A stretch of DNA of 64,000 nt from positions 140,145,686-140,209,685 of the forward strand of contig CAXKWD010000005.1 of NCBI GenBank assembly GCA_964059195.1, read 5' to 3'. Shown piece by piece: positions 13,801 to 28,800 of the stretch. A program made the translations under genes and the position numbers. This DNA comes from Ectobius pallidus (taxonomy: Eukaryota > Arthropoda > Insecta > Blattodea > Ectobiidae). The notes beneath the pieces are model-generated. The model searched no databases, was not told the DNA's origin, and saw nothing but the letters and a program-made list of their open reading frames with translations. The first letter of the stretch is position 1; every line of letters begins with the position of its first letter.

Positions 13801-16800
13801 AGTTTGGTGAGGTGAGGTGAGGTGAGGTGAGGTGAGGTGAGGTGAGGTGAGGTGAGGTGAGGTGAGGTGAGGTGAGGTGAGGTGAGGTGAGGTGAGGTGA
13901 GGTGACTCACCATGAGTTTCTGTAAAACAGAAATAAAGACAACAGTGAATGTTTGCAAGCAGGGTGAGGTGATACAGGTTCACAGAAACTCACAGCGAGT
14001 CACCTCACCTCACCTCATCTCACCAAACTGTCTCAACTTGCGCCTAGCCTTACAATACTCAGTATTCAGCAGGGGCCAGTTCTACCTTCTGATTTTGATC
14101 AAGATACTGATCCAATTGAAAATCATAGTCTTCTGTAGGCCTAAAGCACTCAGCAAGACTTGTACTGTTTCCATATAAACATTTTCATGCGAAATAAAAC
14201 GTTCCTGGACCAGATTAATGGCAGAATTTAGTAAAAATCCAAGGTATATGTTGTTTTTATGCATGAATGCATGAATTAAGTTACTTTTAATTGGTTTTAC
14301 CTTAACTTATTGTTTCTTTTAAAATGCCCACAGTCGCCTGCAAAGAGTTAAAATAATTAGAACAATTTTTTTCTTTCAAAAATAAGGATTTTAAAAAGTT
14401 TTCACAAAAAGTTCTCTTAATATGCCAGTTATAGAAACCAAATCTAGGGGGACCAATAACGTTCCTACAAAACCCATAATTAAAAAAAAGAATTAATGAG
14501 CAGTTTACCTGTTACCTATGTCCACAGACAGACAGTCAAAGATATCGTTCCAGAAACACCCTTTTTGTTTTCTAGGGTCACCTCTATATTACGTATTTGC
14601 GAGGAAGTAATCCAAGAAAACACAGCGACGAAATATGTAATGCACTACACTGCAACAGCACTTACACTACACTAAATTACACTCTGCAAATGAAAGTACA
14701 CAGTCCACTCTCACTTGTATCCGTGCTCTGTTTCATTTCTTGCACTAATTTTCACTCTTTAAGGAGCAGAATTCTTCTTGGTATTATCAGAACAGTTCTT
14801 TATAATTCAAGGTTGGTCATATGTTTTGTTTCTTCAATTTCATTTAGGTTTTTTCTTTTTGTAGATCTTGGATCTCCCACTGGATTAGAGGTTCCAGAAT
14901 CCATCACAGAAGTGGATCAGCTTGGACTAGGGATGCAGATTAAAGTTGACAAGTCATCTGTGGAGGTGTCTGAATCCAGAGCTGCCTGTTTGTAGTCACT
15001 TGCACACAGCTATTCCTTCTGACAAAACAAAACCTTTGTAATTTTCTTGAATTGTAATCAACTTATAACCTGATGTATTTATACATAAAAAAAAAATAGA
15101 AAACAAACAGATGTGTACATCAGTAATAAATGTATACTATTCTTGTTCTTACCTATCATCCTTCTTATGGCTGTGTTGCTTTCTCCTTTCATGAGGTCAA
15201 ACACTGTCTTCTTCCAGTCTTTCAACTTAAAATCGCTTACTGCCCATTCTCTGCACATCAGTTTTTCGCTTAAACAGGTTTTTTTTTTTTTGTTGCGAGT
15301 AATACTTTGTTCATGATGGTTCCAAAATTGATTTTGGACTTTAAATGCTTTCCTTTAATGCTACTGATTTCTTCTTTTTGGTAAGTGGAATTTCTCCAGT
15401 ACAACGGGAGGCTCTAAAAAAATATCTACATAGCCTGTTTGGGAGTCAATTTCATTCTCCTCTTGTGAACAGCTTTTCGTTGTGAAAATCAAACATGAAG
15501 GGACACTATTTTACTATATATCATGAACATTAAAATGCAACCCACTTACAGGTACTGTTATTTTATCATAGGTAATCCCGAGCTGGATATGTTAAGACTA
15601 TTCTATGAATAACAATATAACGGATTATACAAATCAAAATTACTTTCCTATATAAAAACAAAACTAACAGCAGCGAAATCATGGCATACTATGATTCAAC
15701 CATCCATGAATCAATTCGAGTTACCATGTTGACTAACCAATGGTGCATATAAGACATTATTAGGGCAAGGCATTTGATGATTTTGCATCTTTTTTATTTG
15801 AAGGTTAAAAGATAGCTCGATTATATATAAATGTATATCATGAAATAATTAATTAAATAAGGGCAATTTGTTTTTGCATTATTTTGCTTTATTTTGCATT
15901 TTTCGTCATTTTTCAAGAGATAGGTCATTTTTTGGCAATTTTTAGGTCATTTTCGGCATTTTTAGGTCATTTTCAGCATTTTAGGTCATTTTTGGCATTT
16001 TAGGTAATTTTCGGCATTTTAGCATTAAATGTTTTTTTTCTTTCTTTTTAAATGGCACATATTTGCTAGGAGCAATTTGATGGGCATGCCAGTTCAGAAA
16101 GAATTTATTTTCCGCTAAGGGTGTCCATGTATTGTAGTATAAATTTACTGATTTCTTTAGTAACAAAATAAGTGTGTATTTATTGTAAATTCATATGTAA
16201 AACATCGTCATAAACTGTATTTAGCAATTCATTACTTAAGAAAGAACTAATTATAAGTAATAATGGTAAATTTATTGGTCATTATTTTAAGATTTCGGGT
16301 CATTTTTTCACTATTTTTAGGTCATAAATGCATTTTTTATTTTGCATTTTTTTCACTATTTTATGGTCATTAAATGCCTTGCCCTAGACATTATTAACCT
16401 AATTCAGGTATGCTAACTGTAGAACAGAATAAAAACACACAAACTGGCTTTCTCTTATACAAAATAATGTATTTTATCTTATTCACTGGCAGTATGTGAC
16501 ATATTAGTCAATGCACGTTGACATTTCCAGTAACGAGCTGATGTTTTATCAGATAAAATCACATTCTCGTATTAATAGTAAGCATTTTATAAGATAAATG
16601 ATCGTGATTGGTCTTTATCAGAGGAATTGCTAAACGTTATTGGCCAATATCAAACATGCGGCATACGAAAAGAATAGTCTATAAAAAAAAAGCACTATTT
16701 GTCATTTTGACTTATGCCGAGGAATAAGAAATTTATTTTGTGAGTGTATGAATGTACGGTTCCTTTGTTAGTAGACAATTATATTGTTATTGTTATTATT

Positions 16801-19800
16801 TTTATTATTATAACAATAACAACAAAAACAAAAACAATAATAATAATGATAAAACTGAGCTCCAGATTCTAAGTCCAAACCGGAACACTTTGGATCCACT
16901 AGTCAGAGCATGATATGCAGATGAATCTGTTCTGTCGTGAACGTTTTCAACACACCACTGCCACCGATATGTGACAGCTATATCAAGTGCTTGTTGGAAG
17001 GAGAAATCATTACTTCTCCTACAAAGCATGGGTGGCAGCAATGTGGTCTAGTATAAGGTCCCGAATTTTAATCTTGGTTCAAGCGTTTTGTTCTCATTTT
17101 TCTTGTGTACTGATATTCACTACTATGAATACTGTAATATTTAACAAAAGTTTACCATCTAATTGGGACAAGTTAGATATGTAATTACTAGGGTTCAGAA
17201 GTTGATGAAATATCTTTTCTCTGAGACATCACAGACAATGCAATATGTAGTATAAATTTGCCTCACCTCAAAACAAACAAAAATAGCTTACTTTTATTTT
17301 GCATGTTTTGTAGGATATTGTAATTCTTATTACGTGTTTCCCTATTTTGTCTTCAGAATGGAATTTTCCAACATTACAGACAAAGTAATCTCATACTCCT
17401 TAGCTGTGAGGCATTCGTTAATATAGTAAACATAACAATAATAAAAAACATAAAAGTAGCAATATAAAATACTTAAATTTTGTTCTTTGTTTATTAAATT
17501 ACTTATTAATATACTATTGTACATTCCTGTTTTTAAATACAGTTTATACTTAGAAATATTAAGCCATTTTTCAATTTTTCATGTAATATATTCATAAATT
17601 TAAGGTAATTTTTCCAGTCATCAACTTCCAAGTCCTAGTAATAACAATAAGTCTTTCTCTTAAATTTAAACAAACTAAACAAAATCATTCTCAGATAAGA
17701 ATAAACAAAAATGATCAAGAAATACTTCCCAGAGACAAACAAAGCAAAAACTAAAATAGATGAGAAATTCAATATGGGGTGTGCAATCCATCTAGAATCA
17801 ATTGCACTACACATCCTTCCCATGAATACGAACTTGAATCGCATACACAAGAAGGAAGGCTTTTACCACGGAGCTATTACACAACCAGATACGTACATAG
17901 CAGAACTATTTAAGAGTGTGTATCTGAAATGCGTTGGTTGTGTCTTTAACATTATTCTATTCTATTTTTATCAATATCATTAATTTTGGTAATCAAAACT
18001 CCTTATGGGAATGGCAGAAGATCCAGGAACTAAGCTTCTGCTTTAATTTACATGTAATTGGGAAGAAAAGGCCAATGTTATGAACTGTTTTTCTTTTCTT
18101 TTTTAATTTTCAACTAATCTAAAATTGTGTACTCATTAATTATATATACCGTATTGGCCCGAAAATAAGACGACCTCGAATATAAGACGACCCTGAATTT
18201 TTGAAGGGTAGTTACGAAAAAATAAATAAAATAGCTTATTAGTACATTTTGCTTCAGATAAAACAGAAGTTAGAAGTTCATGTCGTATCTTCTTCTCTCG
18301 TCTTTATTTACGCATTGAGACAATGAAGATGCTTTCTTTTCCACATGGTCTGCCATGTTGGTGGTCAAACAAAGCATTATGCATAGAGAATAGAGATGCC
18401 AAGCAGTGCAGTACACGGCAGTACAAGGAGAAGCATGAATTCGGGAACAATAAAGTTCGGTAAAATTCGGCAATTTCCGCACGACTTTGACCTTGGATCG
18501 GACGCACGCCATTTGCGTGGGGATCCCCGGCCGCTACACACGTGCACAGCTGCATTCATGATTGGAGAGTTGTTGAGTCTTAGGCTGCGCATATAAGACG
18601 AGTCTAGTTTTTAAAAGCACATTTTCAGGGAAAAAACATCGTCTTATATTCGGGCCAATACGGTATTATTAGCTTCCAACAAGAAAAAAATTTAAAAACT
18701 GAAAACACAAAACAAATGAACAAACAAACAAACACAAAAACAAAACAAAACAAAAATATATATACACATTATTACATGTATACTAAAGCAGACACAATAA
18801 AGGGTCTTTTGTGTACGAACTCAAGAGTTTTGCCACAGAGCTATAAAACATAAGTAATTACTCAGGAATATGCAAATCAGGCACTGAGCTGAACGGGACT
18901 TAGACAAATTCACGCTTCACAAGTTCGATCATTTTTTTGTCTAATGCTGTACATCTTAGTCTTACATGTTTAGCTAAGAGAAGAACTGATGAATGGAGTA
19001 AATTCCTACTGCGGAGGAGAAAATTCTTAGTAGACACAGGCAACTTTGATTCGTACTGAATGCAGAAATTACTCTTAGGATGGAAGTAGATTTTTTTTTG
19101 CTCCAGAGAAATTTCTCTGGAAGCCTAAATTAGAGCCTCTGGACAAAATTCCTTGGCTCTTTCACATCCACATAGTACCTTTGTTTCCTGCGAAGGTTAT
19201 GAGACGAAGAGCTTACCACCTGTTCCTCTGCCTTCTCTTGGAAAGTATGCATAACAAAATTAGTCTAAATACCGAAACTGATGTCCTATGTCTCCGTCCC
19301 CTAAGTAGAGGTGATATTGCAATAGTAATAGTTGAGGTGATAGAGATATTGTAAGGTGATTTTTCTACATTCAGTCCGGACAGTGATACTGCAACCGAAA
19401 ATGCCTGAAACAAGGAGTCAACTGAAGCTAAATCTAACCCACCAATGTGTACATTAGGAATGGGATATTGGAGGCCAATACTGATATCGATATGAATATC
19501 AGTTACTAATATTGATAATAACACTATATCAGTAAGAAAATATCGATATTCGATAATATCAAAATTCCTAGAGCATATTGGATAATTCCTAGAGCACTCA
19601 GAAACCATTAACACAGTTCACACATGTGCACAGTGACAGTTTTCCTGTGCATGCATGAGCTATGTGTTCATTGTTTCGGAGTGCTCTAGGAACAAACATA
19701 CTGTTGTTTAGTATAAATTTTTACCTTATAGCAATTTAGGGAATGGTTTGGAATGATGGCTTCTTACTTCTGATAAGTAAATGTAACTGAGACGCCCTTG

Positions 19801-22800
19801 TGGCAGGAAAACTTAAATATGACAAGAATTGCTGAAAATAAATGTAATTGAACGTTGATAGCTGTCAATTCTATATTACACTTATGTTTTAATTTCATTA
19901 ATTTTTATCTTGACTTGCCTAAAATGATTTGGCCCATTTTTATAAAGGTATACGTTATAATAATGTACTGTTTGTTTAAGTCCATATTATCGAAGAGTAA
20001 TATCGACAACACAATCGGAACTGATGCTAAAATATCGATATCGAAATCAATATCCATATCCCATCCCTAGTGTACACCACAACAAGAACAATAACAACAA
20101 AGCAAAACTGCATTTGTTGCTCTCGGGGTGGTCTTGACTCTATGCAATTCTAATGCTGATGTGTAGATATCTTTACTGTATTAAAAAATAAATCCTGAAA
20201 AAGTTTGTCTACTTGGCATAAGGATTCTTAAGTACACCCTGCTTAAAAGAATGAAAATAGCATTATTAACACAGAGAACCTGCACACAAATGAATGGTTC
20301 AATAGTGCCTCAACTGACTTTTGTGTTAAAATTCAATACACGGAGGACAAGAAAGGGTAATATCAAAAACAAAAAACAAACAAACAAACAAAAAAAACAA
20401 AAAAAAAAACAAAACAAACAAAAAAAACAAAAAAAAAAGCAAGCAAGCTCCATGACAAATGGTATCCAATTGATGTATACATCCTGTATTAGTTATCAAC
20501 TGGGACTTAGGCAAAGATAAAATTATAAAAAGCATTAAATAGCCTTCAATGCCTGAAAGATAGTAAAACCTCTTAGTCAACATAAGGATGAGTTCACACT
20601 ATCCTCACTATCTAAGGAAAGGCACTCAAGTGGTACTCACAACCAAAATCTCAAGACATTTCGTAAAAGGAAGACAGTAGATGTTTGATACACAGCAATT
20701 TTTTTTTTTATAGATAAAATGGCTTTTTTTGCTGTAACTTCCTCCTAATATGAAATAAAGATATTTTAAAATACAATTATTGACATGTTAAATTTTCTCA
20801 TTTATTTACAATAACAAAGGTTGACATTAAAAAGTTCCAGTCACTGAAAATCCAATTTCTTCAGATTTTCAGTATGGATTTTACATTGTGATGGCGCTGA
20901 ACTGCAGAATCAGCTATTGGATGTTGCTTGCATCTGCTAACAGACATTCTTGTTCAATTGATCAATTATTTGCTGATGTATAGCCCCGTTACGGAGTCAG
21001 CAAAGAAAAGAGGTGACAAAAAACAAACCATCTGTTGAATGCAGAGAAAGTGGAAATGCCTATATATATACCAGTGTATTTGTGCAAACTACTTGTGAAA
21101 CAGGACATCGGGTCTTCAACAGTGTATGATAAAAGGTAAATGTACAATCCTTCATTTTTAAAAGCATTCCTCACATCCGGATATTGCTGGATTTTTTAAT
21201 GTCAACCTGTAGGCCTACTAAAATATTACAATTATACATTGCAGTGTATGACTAAAATTAATGTAATTAACCTACAGGAACTCACATAAAATCACAATCT
21301 AGGTGTAATATTCAGAAATAATTTAATTATGGAGAACATATTAACAACATAATTAATTCAGCCTAAAGGAACCTTTGTTTTGTAATAAAAAAACTCTTCT
21401 AGATTTAATGATAACAGCTGTTATTTTAGCTATTATTTAATTCAGTACTGGTGTTGCAAAAGAGGAACTTTTATGTGTCTACGGTATAAGCGATAGACAA
21501 TCTTGTAAAGAATCATTTATAAACAAAATAATATTGACCATAGTTGGTCTATACTTTTAATCTTGATATAACAGATCTCAGTTTAGAGTACTTTTCAATT
21601 TTAAGTACTTATTTTAAATCTCCACTCGTAACCCATTATTTACAACTTAAAGATATTTCATTTTTACGGTTTAATTACTTATGATCATTTCAGTATAAGT
21701 TCAAAAACTCAAACAATAAAAATTAATAATTGGCTTCTACATAGCAGTCGGTAGTAAACAGTGGAAATAAGGACCAAACATGACAGGTTTGGCTTCTGCA
21801 TCTTTATTTCGTTCAAAAATATTTGTGTAATATTATTTAGTTTTCTTTTCATTTTGCAAGAATGATCAATTATTGAAGCTTATCTACTTCCAAGTTCAAT
21901 GATCGATAAAGAGAAAAACTAATATGGCACCTCCATGGGCATGGGCGTATGGTAAGGGGGGGTTCAGGGGGTTGAAACCCCTCCCGAAATATCTGCAATA
22001 TTTTGAAGATTATAAATCATGGAACGAACTTAAAAAAAACTGTGATTCGGTTGTTACATATTTTACAATTTCGTACACATGAATGCATTATTTAAGATTT
22101 TTCGTAATTTATTTAAGATTCAAATTTCAAAACCTCGTGGTGTTGATAGTTTTTAGCTTAATAACAGTGATGTATTACTAGTAAACTAAAATCCCTTTGC
22201 AATCTGTCAAACGACAACTCGAATACTCCCGCCGAAATCCATAAACCTGTTTGTAAAGTCAACAGTAATCACAAGAACATCACAAAATTATCATGAAGTA
22301 ATCGACATTAATCGGGATTTTCTACCGGTGGATTTACAGATGATGCACCATACAGTATTATGATAATTTTTCAAAAGAAAGTTTTTATTTATAGACTCTA
22401 GCTTAAACGAGAAATGGATAGAATCTCAAGAAAAACAGTTTCAAAGACTGAGCTGCATATTAATTTATTACAGTGTATTAATTATCACAGTACAACTGTT
22501 TAGTAATTAAAAAAAGTAATAATTCACAATGTGTGCAACGACATGGAGCCGAGACGACTTTACATTGAACCCCTCCCGAACCAAATTTCACCGTATGCCC
22601 ATGTCCATGGGGGAACAAGTTTCTCCAAGCATGGCTCCAAGTGTTACATCATATCTACTGAATACTGTAGCATCTTCAAATTAAGTCGCATTCTTCTAAA
22701 TATTAAAAACGTTAGGTTACTTTTGTGTTGAGTATGTTAAAAATAAATTTGAGTACTGTACATAATACACTAACTGTACTGTATATTTGTGACAATGGAT

Positions 22801-25800
22801 ATAAAAAAAAAGAAAACAGACTTGCGTAGAACAGATGATAGAAATCATTATAAAAGTTAAGGTTGGAATGAAAATGACTGATTTAAACCAATAGTGTCAA
22901 CTCTGTTAAAGGACAATCCTTCAAATGTACAAATGTTCGGCAAAGGCACAGTGTTGTGGAATAACTCTTACCACATTATTTATTGTGAAATCACAATGAC
23001 TTTGTTTCAACTTAAGCTGTAAAATGCTCGTTTTCAACAAGATTTGCTTGTTTCAGTGTAACACAAGTATAAATAATTTAATCCTAAAATTTATAGGAAG
23101 TTTATATAGTTTCATTTTTCTGATGCACTTTACAACAAGCTTTCATTATATATACGAACACTTTATACTGAGATTTCAGTGTATATATATAAACTAATCT
23201 TACATATTAAGAATCAGGAATACTCTCTCTCTTTAAATACTTACATACCATATTTATTTGAATATAAGCAGCACTTTTTTGCCTAGAGTAAGCCCAGCAA
23301 AATATCCCTGTGGCTTAAAATCGCATAGAAGGGGAAAAATGCGCACAATATAGCCGGTTGATCTACCATTTTCTTTGAAGTCCATCACCTATTGATTACC
23401 TCAAATCTCCAGGATTATCGATATATTAATCGATTTATGATCAAAAATACATAGACTTTAATTGAAGCAACACGGAAAATGCAGAAGCAAGCAATATTCA
23501 TTTTATAATGCACTTTGTGTATTATATCATTTTTTACAGCAATACTGTTGAATATGCACGTATTATAACGTGAAAAAGTAAAGAAATGCAAATAATGGTA
23601 ATTTTAAACTGGTGGCAACTGAAAACGAAGTTATGAAAAATAGAAAAATTGCACGAAATTCAACATTGAAAGTTTTATGAAGTATAAAATACTGATTTCT
23701 ATTTTCTTTTCCATCAATTTTATTTAATGTTTGATGAAATAAAATTAGAATTTCACAATTTAAAGCTGATACTTTCTTTTTCTTATTTCAGGCCTATTTC
23801 AGCTAACAAATGTGTTACTTTAATGTAACAAAAAAGAGATAACTTATTATTTAACTTTGGGGTTAATTTAATGTTTTTCCTCTACTTTAGTGTTAAAAAG
23901 GCAGCTGCGGCTTAAATTGAAGGGAGGCTTATATTCGGGTAAATACAGTACAACATACATATTGGAGGAGAGGTTAAACTATCACAGGGTATCTAAAAAT
24001 AATTTCCACCACCAATCGTTATACAAAGGCATTCTACTGTATAGTAAGTTACCTAAAGGGCATTCCAATTGTCATGGAGGTAAATTAAATATTAAATATG
24101 TAACACATACAGAGATATCAACAAAAATGCTGGTAAAATCGCAATGTAAGGGGACCCACTTTTAAAACCAACTTACTTCTCATAAAACACCTAACAGGCC
24201 TATCACATGTATTTTGTTATAGACAGTTCTCTGGAGAGGAGATGTTGTCTCGACGAATAATTTAGTCCAACTCACCCGTCCTAAGCAATACACTTTCTTT
24301 TATAACACGATCTAGCGAAAAGTAGCACCAATTCCACCATACTTTTACCTCCGTAAGATGAAGAAATTTGTGTTTGGACATTACAGGTGTGACGTCACAC
24401 CAGCAGAACACGTAAAATTCTGGGAAACAGGTTCACAACACAGCCAACCTCGTGGGAGATATACAATATGGCACATTTACAAAACTGGAGAATTCAGAAT
24501 GCCCTACTAAATTAATATTACTGTTCATAACCTAACAGAACCTGTCACTAATACTAATATCATCGTTCCTAACCTAACTGCCATTAAACTAGAATTACTA
24601 AATTAATATCACTGTTCATAACCTAACAGAACCTATCAAAATCATCGTTTCTAACCTAACTGCCACATGTTGGTCAACCTGCTTCGCTGAAAAACAAAAA
24701 AACATCACCCATCTGTAGAAGCCTGCTCACATCACGAGAACGGTCCCCCTACATTGCGACTTTGCCAAAACGCTATACTTTCTACCGAGAAAAAATAAAA
24801 TTACTATTATCACAAATAATGCAAGAGTATGGACACAGCTAAAAGAAATACAATTGTTCTGAAGTTAACCATACTCATGTGAAATTCTACACAAGACATT
24901 TATATTTCATGGAGAAGATAACTATATGGCCTACATTACCGGTATTTTACATTAGAAATCACGGATTTATCATTTTCTACTGTTCCATCACAGACACACA
25001 GTTATTGTCATGGACACATACTGTCCAGTTCATTCTTGGAATACAAACAGATAACTCAATTATCACATACTATTCAGTATTCTATAGATCAAAATTTCCA
25101 TCTTACAAACTCATAAATCTAAATTATGCTCCATGTCATCACTGTGAGACTAAAAGAATTCTTTGCCTTTGTTGTGAAGAAATTTAAATGCTGTTGGTTC
25201 ATTCTCTTGCAACTGTATTATCTGACTAATAGTCAACTTCACAGTGGTGCCACCATCTTGAAAGTGAACTAAATAGGCTTTCCAGCATGGAAATCTATAC
25301 AATGAGATGTGTACACATAGGTTTCTAATGCCAATCTAACAGATATATGATTTTTATTTCTCATACCTTTTGTTGACATTTCATGGAATGCCCCCTAGTT
25401 AAATAAAAAGCAAACAGTATAGATAGTTTAATTACACACTGAAAAACTAATTAATACAAAGGTGTTCATATGGACTAGATGAATTTTATCTTACTGCAAT
25501 TTATTTCTTATGTGTCATGAATAAGACTTAGTACTGAAAAAAGTGTGTAATATTGTAATTTGTGTATGCAGGGTGTCCAGTGAGGCAAGCCGAAGAAATT
25601 CAAGCATAATTCAAGGATTTCAAGGCTTGAATTTCCAAAATTTAAAACAATAGCTTTATTTACTAATATTAAAAAATTTATGAACATAGGACACAATGAG
25701 TGAATATTAATGACTAATATTTCTGAAAATGGTAAAATTTTCGTAAAAACTATCAACTTAAAAAAAATATTGACTGATATTTCTGAAAATGGTAGAATTT

Positions 25801-28800
25801 TCGTAAAAACTATCAACTTAAAAAAATTATCTTCTATGCGATTTTTCTCGACGGTTCACAAAATTCAAGCATAATTCAATGATTTTTCCCAACATGAAAA
25901 ATTCAAGCATAATTCCCGATTTTCAAGGCTGCTGGACACCCTGGTATAGTATTAGAAGATGTATTTGGTATGTATGTAAAAATGTAGATGTGACAATGCT
26001 CGACACTCTCTATAAGCAACTGCTAGCAGTTAGCTTAAAACCATATTTCATTGACTGTGGACTGCGACTGCGAGGCTCTGGAAAATTCCCAGAATGGAAG
26101 TACTTCTTCAGCTGGAATGATAAAAAATAAAGTTACTTGAGCGGAAGTACAGTTTTGCCAATCTAGCACAACTATTACTAACTACATACATATTAATTTT
26201 TTGTTTAGAAGTATTTAATAGGGCACTGTTTATAGTTTGAGTGAAAATTTTTGAAACAGCATTGTGTATAATTCTACAGTAATTAACTATGTAAATATTA
26301 GTAAACATTAGTTACTTGTGTAAATATTAGTTTAATTATAGGACTAGGAAATATTATCACGAATATAAGTTAGGTCTATTTAGGTTAAGCTTATAATGTA
26401 ATTATTTTTATTTCCAATTGTATTTTATTCATAGTTATTTTATGTACAATTTTTTAATATTCATAAGGATGAAATAAAAAATGAATCAAATGCTACTACA
26501 GAACGCAAAACATCTTCCTTCTACAGTTTTCTCACTACTAATAATTAACGATTGCAAACTTACCTTCAGTTTATTTATTCATCCATGAACTGTTACTGGA
26601 ATGTTGACATTCTGCGATTTCGAGATGGTGACAACTCCTTGGAACGGCATTCATGCATAAGTTGTTGACAGACACCATTTGCAGTGATGCTCAACGATTA
26701 AATATGCAGACGCACAATTTTATAAGAATAAATTCTGTTTTCCATTTGAAAAAACGAATATTTAATGCAAGGTTTCCATTAAAAGCTGTTTACTGTTAAA
26801 AATATTATGATTATGGGAAATTATGAAAAGATTTTGTTTTTTCTATTCATAATAATACGTATTAACAGATTTTGCGAATATTGTTACCATAAAATCACAC
26901 TCCTAGTAATGTCTTTAACATTAATATCTAAGTGAGTCTAGTTTTAAGTTCATGACTGGCCAAAGTCCGCTGCGAGAAAAAGACGAAAAGTGGCACAGAC
27001 TTGACAGTGCTAATACGATATAATAATTTTTATTGTTGAATTCTACTCTATTTATATAATACTGAATGTTGTCTCCTTCACTTTGCCCCTCAGGAGAAAT
27101 CCTTGCCCCTCTCTGGTTGAAGTCTTCAGTTTAAGATAGCAGGTTCCCAGGATGTAATAGAAAACTTAGTAAAGATTAAACTTTGAGAATTTTCTCAAGT
27201 TACAAGATATGAAGATTTAATAAATAAATAAAAAAAGATAATTAAATCAAGCATAACCAACTGCACCAGTACAATAGTAATGGCACACTGATTTATTTTC
27301 GTCTTTTGCATTTATTGACAGCCTGGGCTCAGCAATGTATAATAGGTTCTTAATTAATGCATATATTTTCAAGTACTTATGTGTTTCATCATTGATTGTT
27401 CCCTACTCAAATCTCCCTCTCACATGTGCAGGTTTCGTTTTATTGGGCTTTGAAGTGCACGGGGCAATTTGTGACTTGTTGAGACTGTTAAGTACGACCA
27501 AAGCTTTCACTGGGAAGTTTCTGGGATGTAAATACATGGCGATTTTCTGCCATTCTCTGCCCACCATCGCGATGGACATGACATAGTCCAGCTGGTAATA
27601 TAGGCCTATGTAATTAACTAAGTTGTTGACTATTAAACACTTTAGGCTTCACTTTTCCTTACATTTTTGCAGGACGTATGTTTCATGGGCTTTGTGTCTG
27701 ATTTGTAGTAATAGTTTTTTTAGTAGTTGTAAAAGTGAATTAAATTAGATGCTAGTGTGTAAAGGAAGAATATGTATTGCCTAGTTGATTATTTTATTAC
27801 AGATTTGAGGATTGTAGTGCAGCTAGCATAGCATAAGAGATCAGAATTTTTTTTCGACTCATGTATGTAGTGCACATGTTTATTTCAGAGTTCTTCAGCT
27901 TATTGTTGCTTGGCATTTTGTGTAATTACCGGTAGATGAAGTTTTTTTCCCCCCTTCAAAATTTAACACTTTAATATTCTGCCAGTAGAGAATCATCAAA
28001 ATTAAGTGTAATTGCAGATTGCACGTAATTGTGCATAAGAGAAAATGTACCAAAAAAGATGATTCTTAAAATTTAATTAATTTTTTTGCGGCAATGTCAC
28101 AGACAAAAATGAATGATGCTTTATATTAAAAGTCTGTTACTTAACAATTGTTAAGTAACATTGTTACTTAACAATTAGACAGCTTAGAGTACTGTAATTA
28201 CATTCATGCAATTTAAAATATTTTCTAGCTTTTGAAAATCAGCATTTAATTCATGCAAGATAAAGGATTTGTTAAATTTGACCTTTTGTAAAGCATAAGC
28301 ATGTTGTAGTTTACGTTGTCTAGAGAAGCAGTCTATGCTCCTTTTTCATTAACTCAAGTATATTATAATTAGCTACCCGAGTTTTAGGTTCTTATAGACT
28401 AGAATGCACCAAACTATTAACTGTATGTTTACATTCTTTTTTTGTCTTGGTTAGTACCTAAAGTTAATTCCAGGGTAGTTCTTTGTACTTCCATTGTCCA
28501 TTGACTAAGAAATAGATAATTTAGCTATAAAAAGAGAGAATCCATGGAAATGTGTATCCATGAACCACAGAACATTACATGAGAATATTACCGGAGAAAA
28601 ATTCCTCTTACATAGCGATTTGAAGCATTTCCAATAGTTTATTGGGTGATTAAAAAATTGGAAAACTCTGTTACTCACGCTTGTACCGTGAACAAGGCAA
28701 CAGAACTTCTAAATACTATTGGAAATTAGTAATTTTAATGCAAGCACTGGCTCAGCTCATATGCTTTCTAAAACTGTGTGGACTATAACTAGTGGCTAGC

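Larger units (their letters stand above)
13330..14347 (+). mobile_element. piggyBac-like element, family 2 copy B (interrupted by a MITE)
   Basis: Colinear with 37640-38322: CCCCTTATTTTCAGTAAAAT, a decayed copy of the short transposase N-terminal segment, an expanded Ser/Glu-coding GA tract (13589-13695), and the 3' half from 14053. It ends at GCAAAGAG|TTAA (14348-14351). The left terminus could not be found. Confidence 0.65.

Noticed and set aside
13573..13983. Minus-strand ORF with many LTSPH repeats
   Set aside because: It is only the translation of the (GGTGA)n microsatellite and GA tract inside a MITE.
27335..27586. 83-codon plus-strand ORF in loqs intron 4
   Set aside because: No recognisable domain, splice context or conservation signal; compatible with chance.
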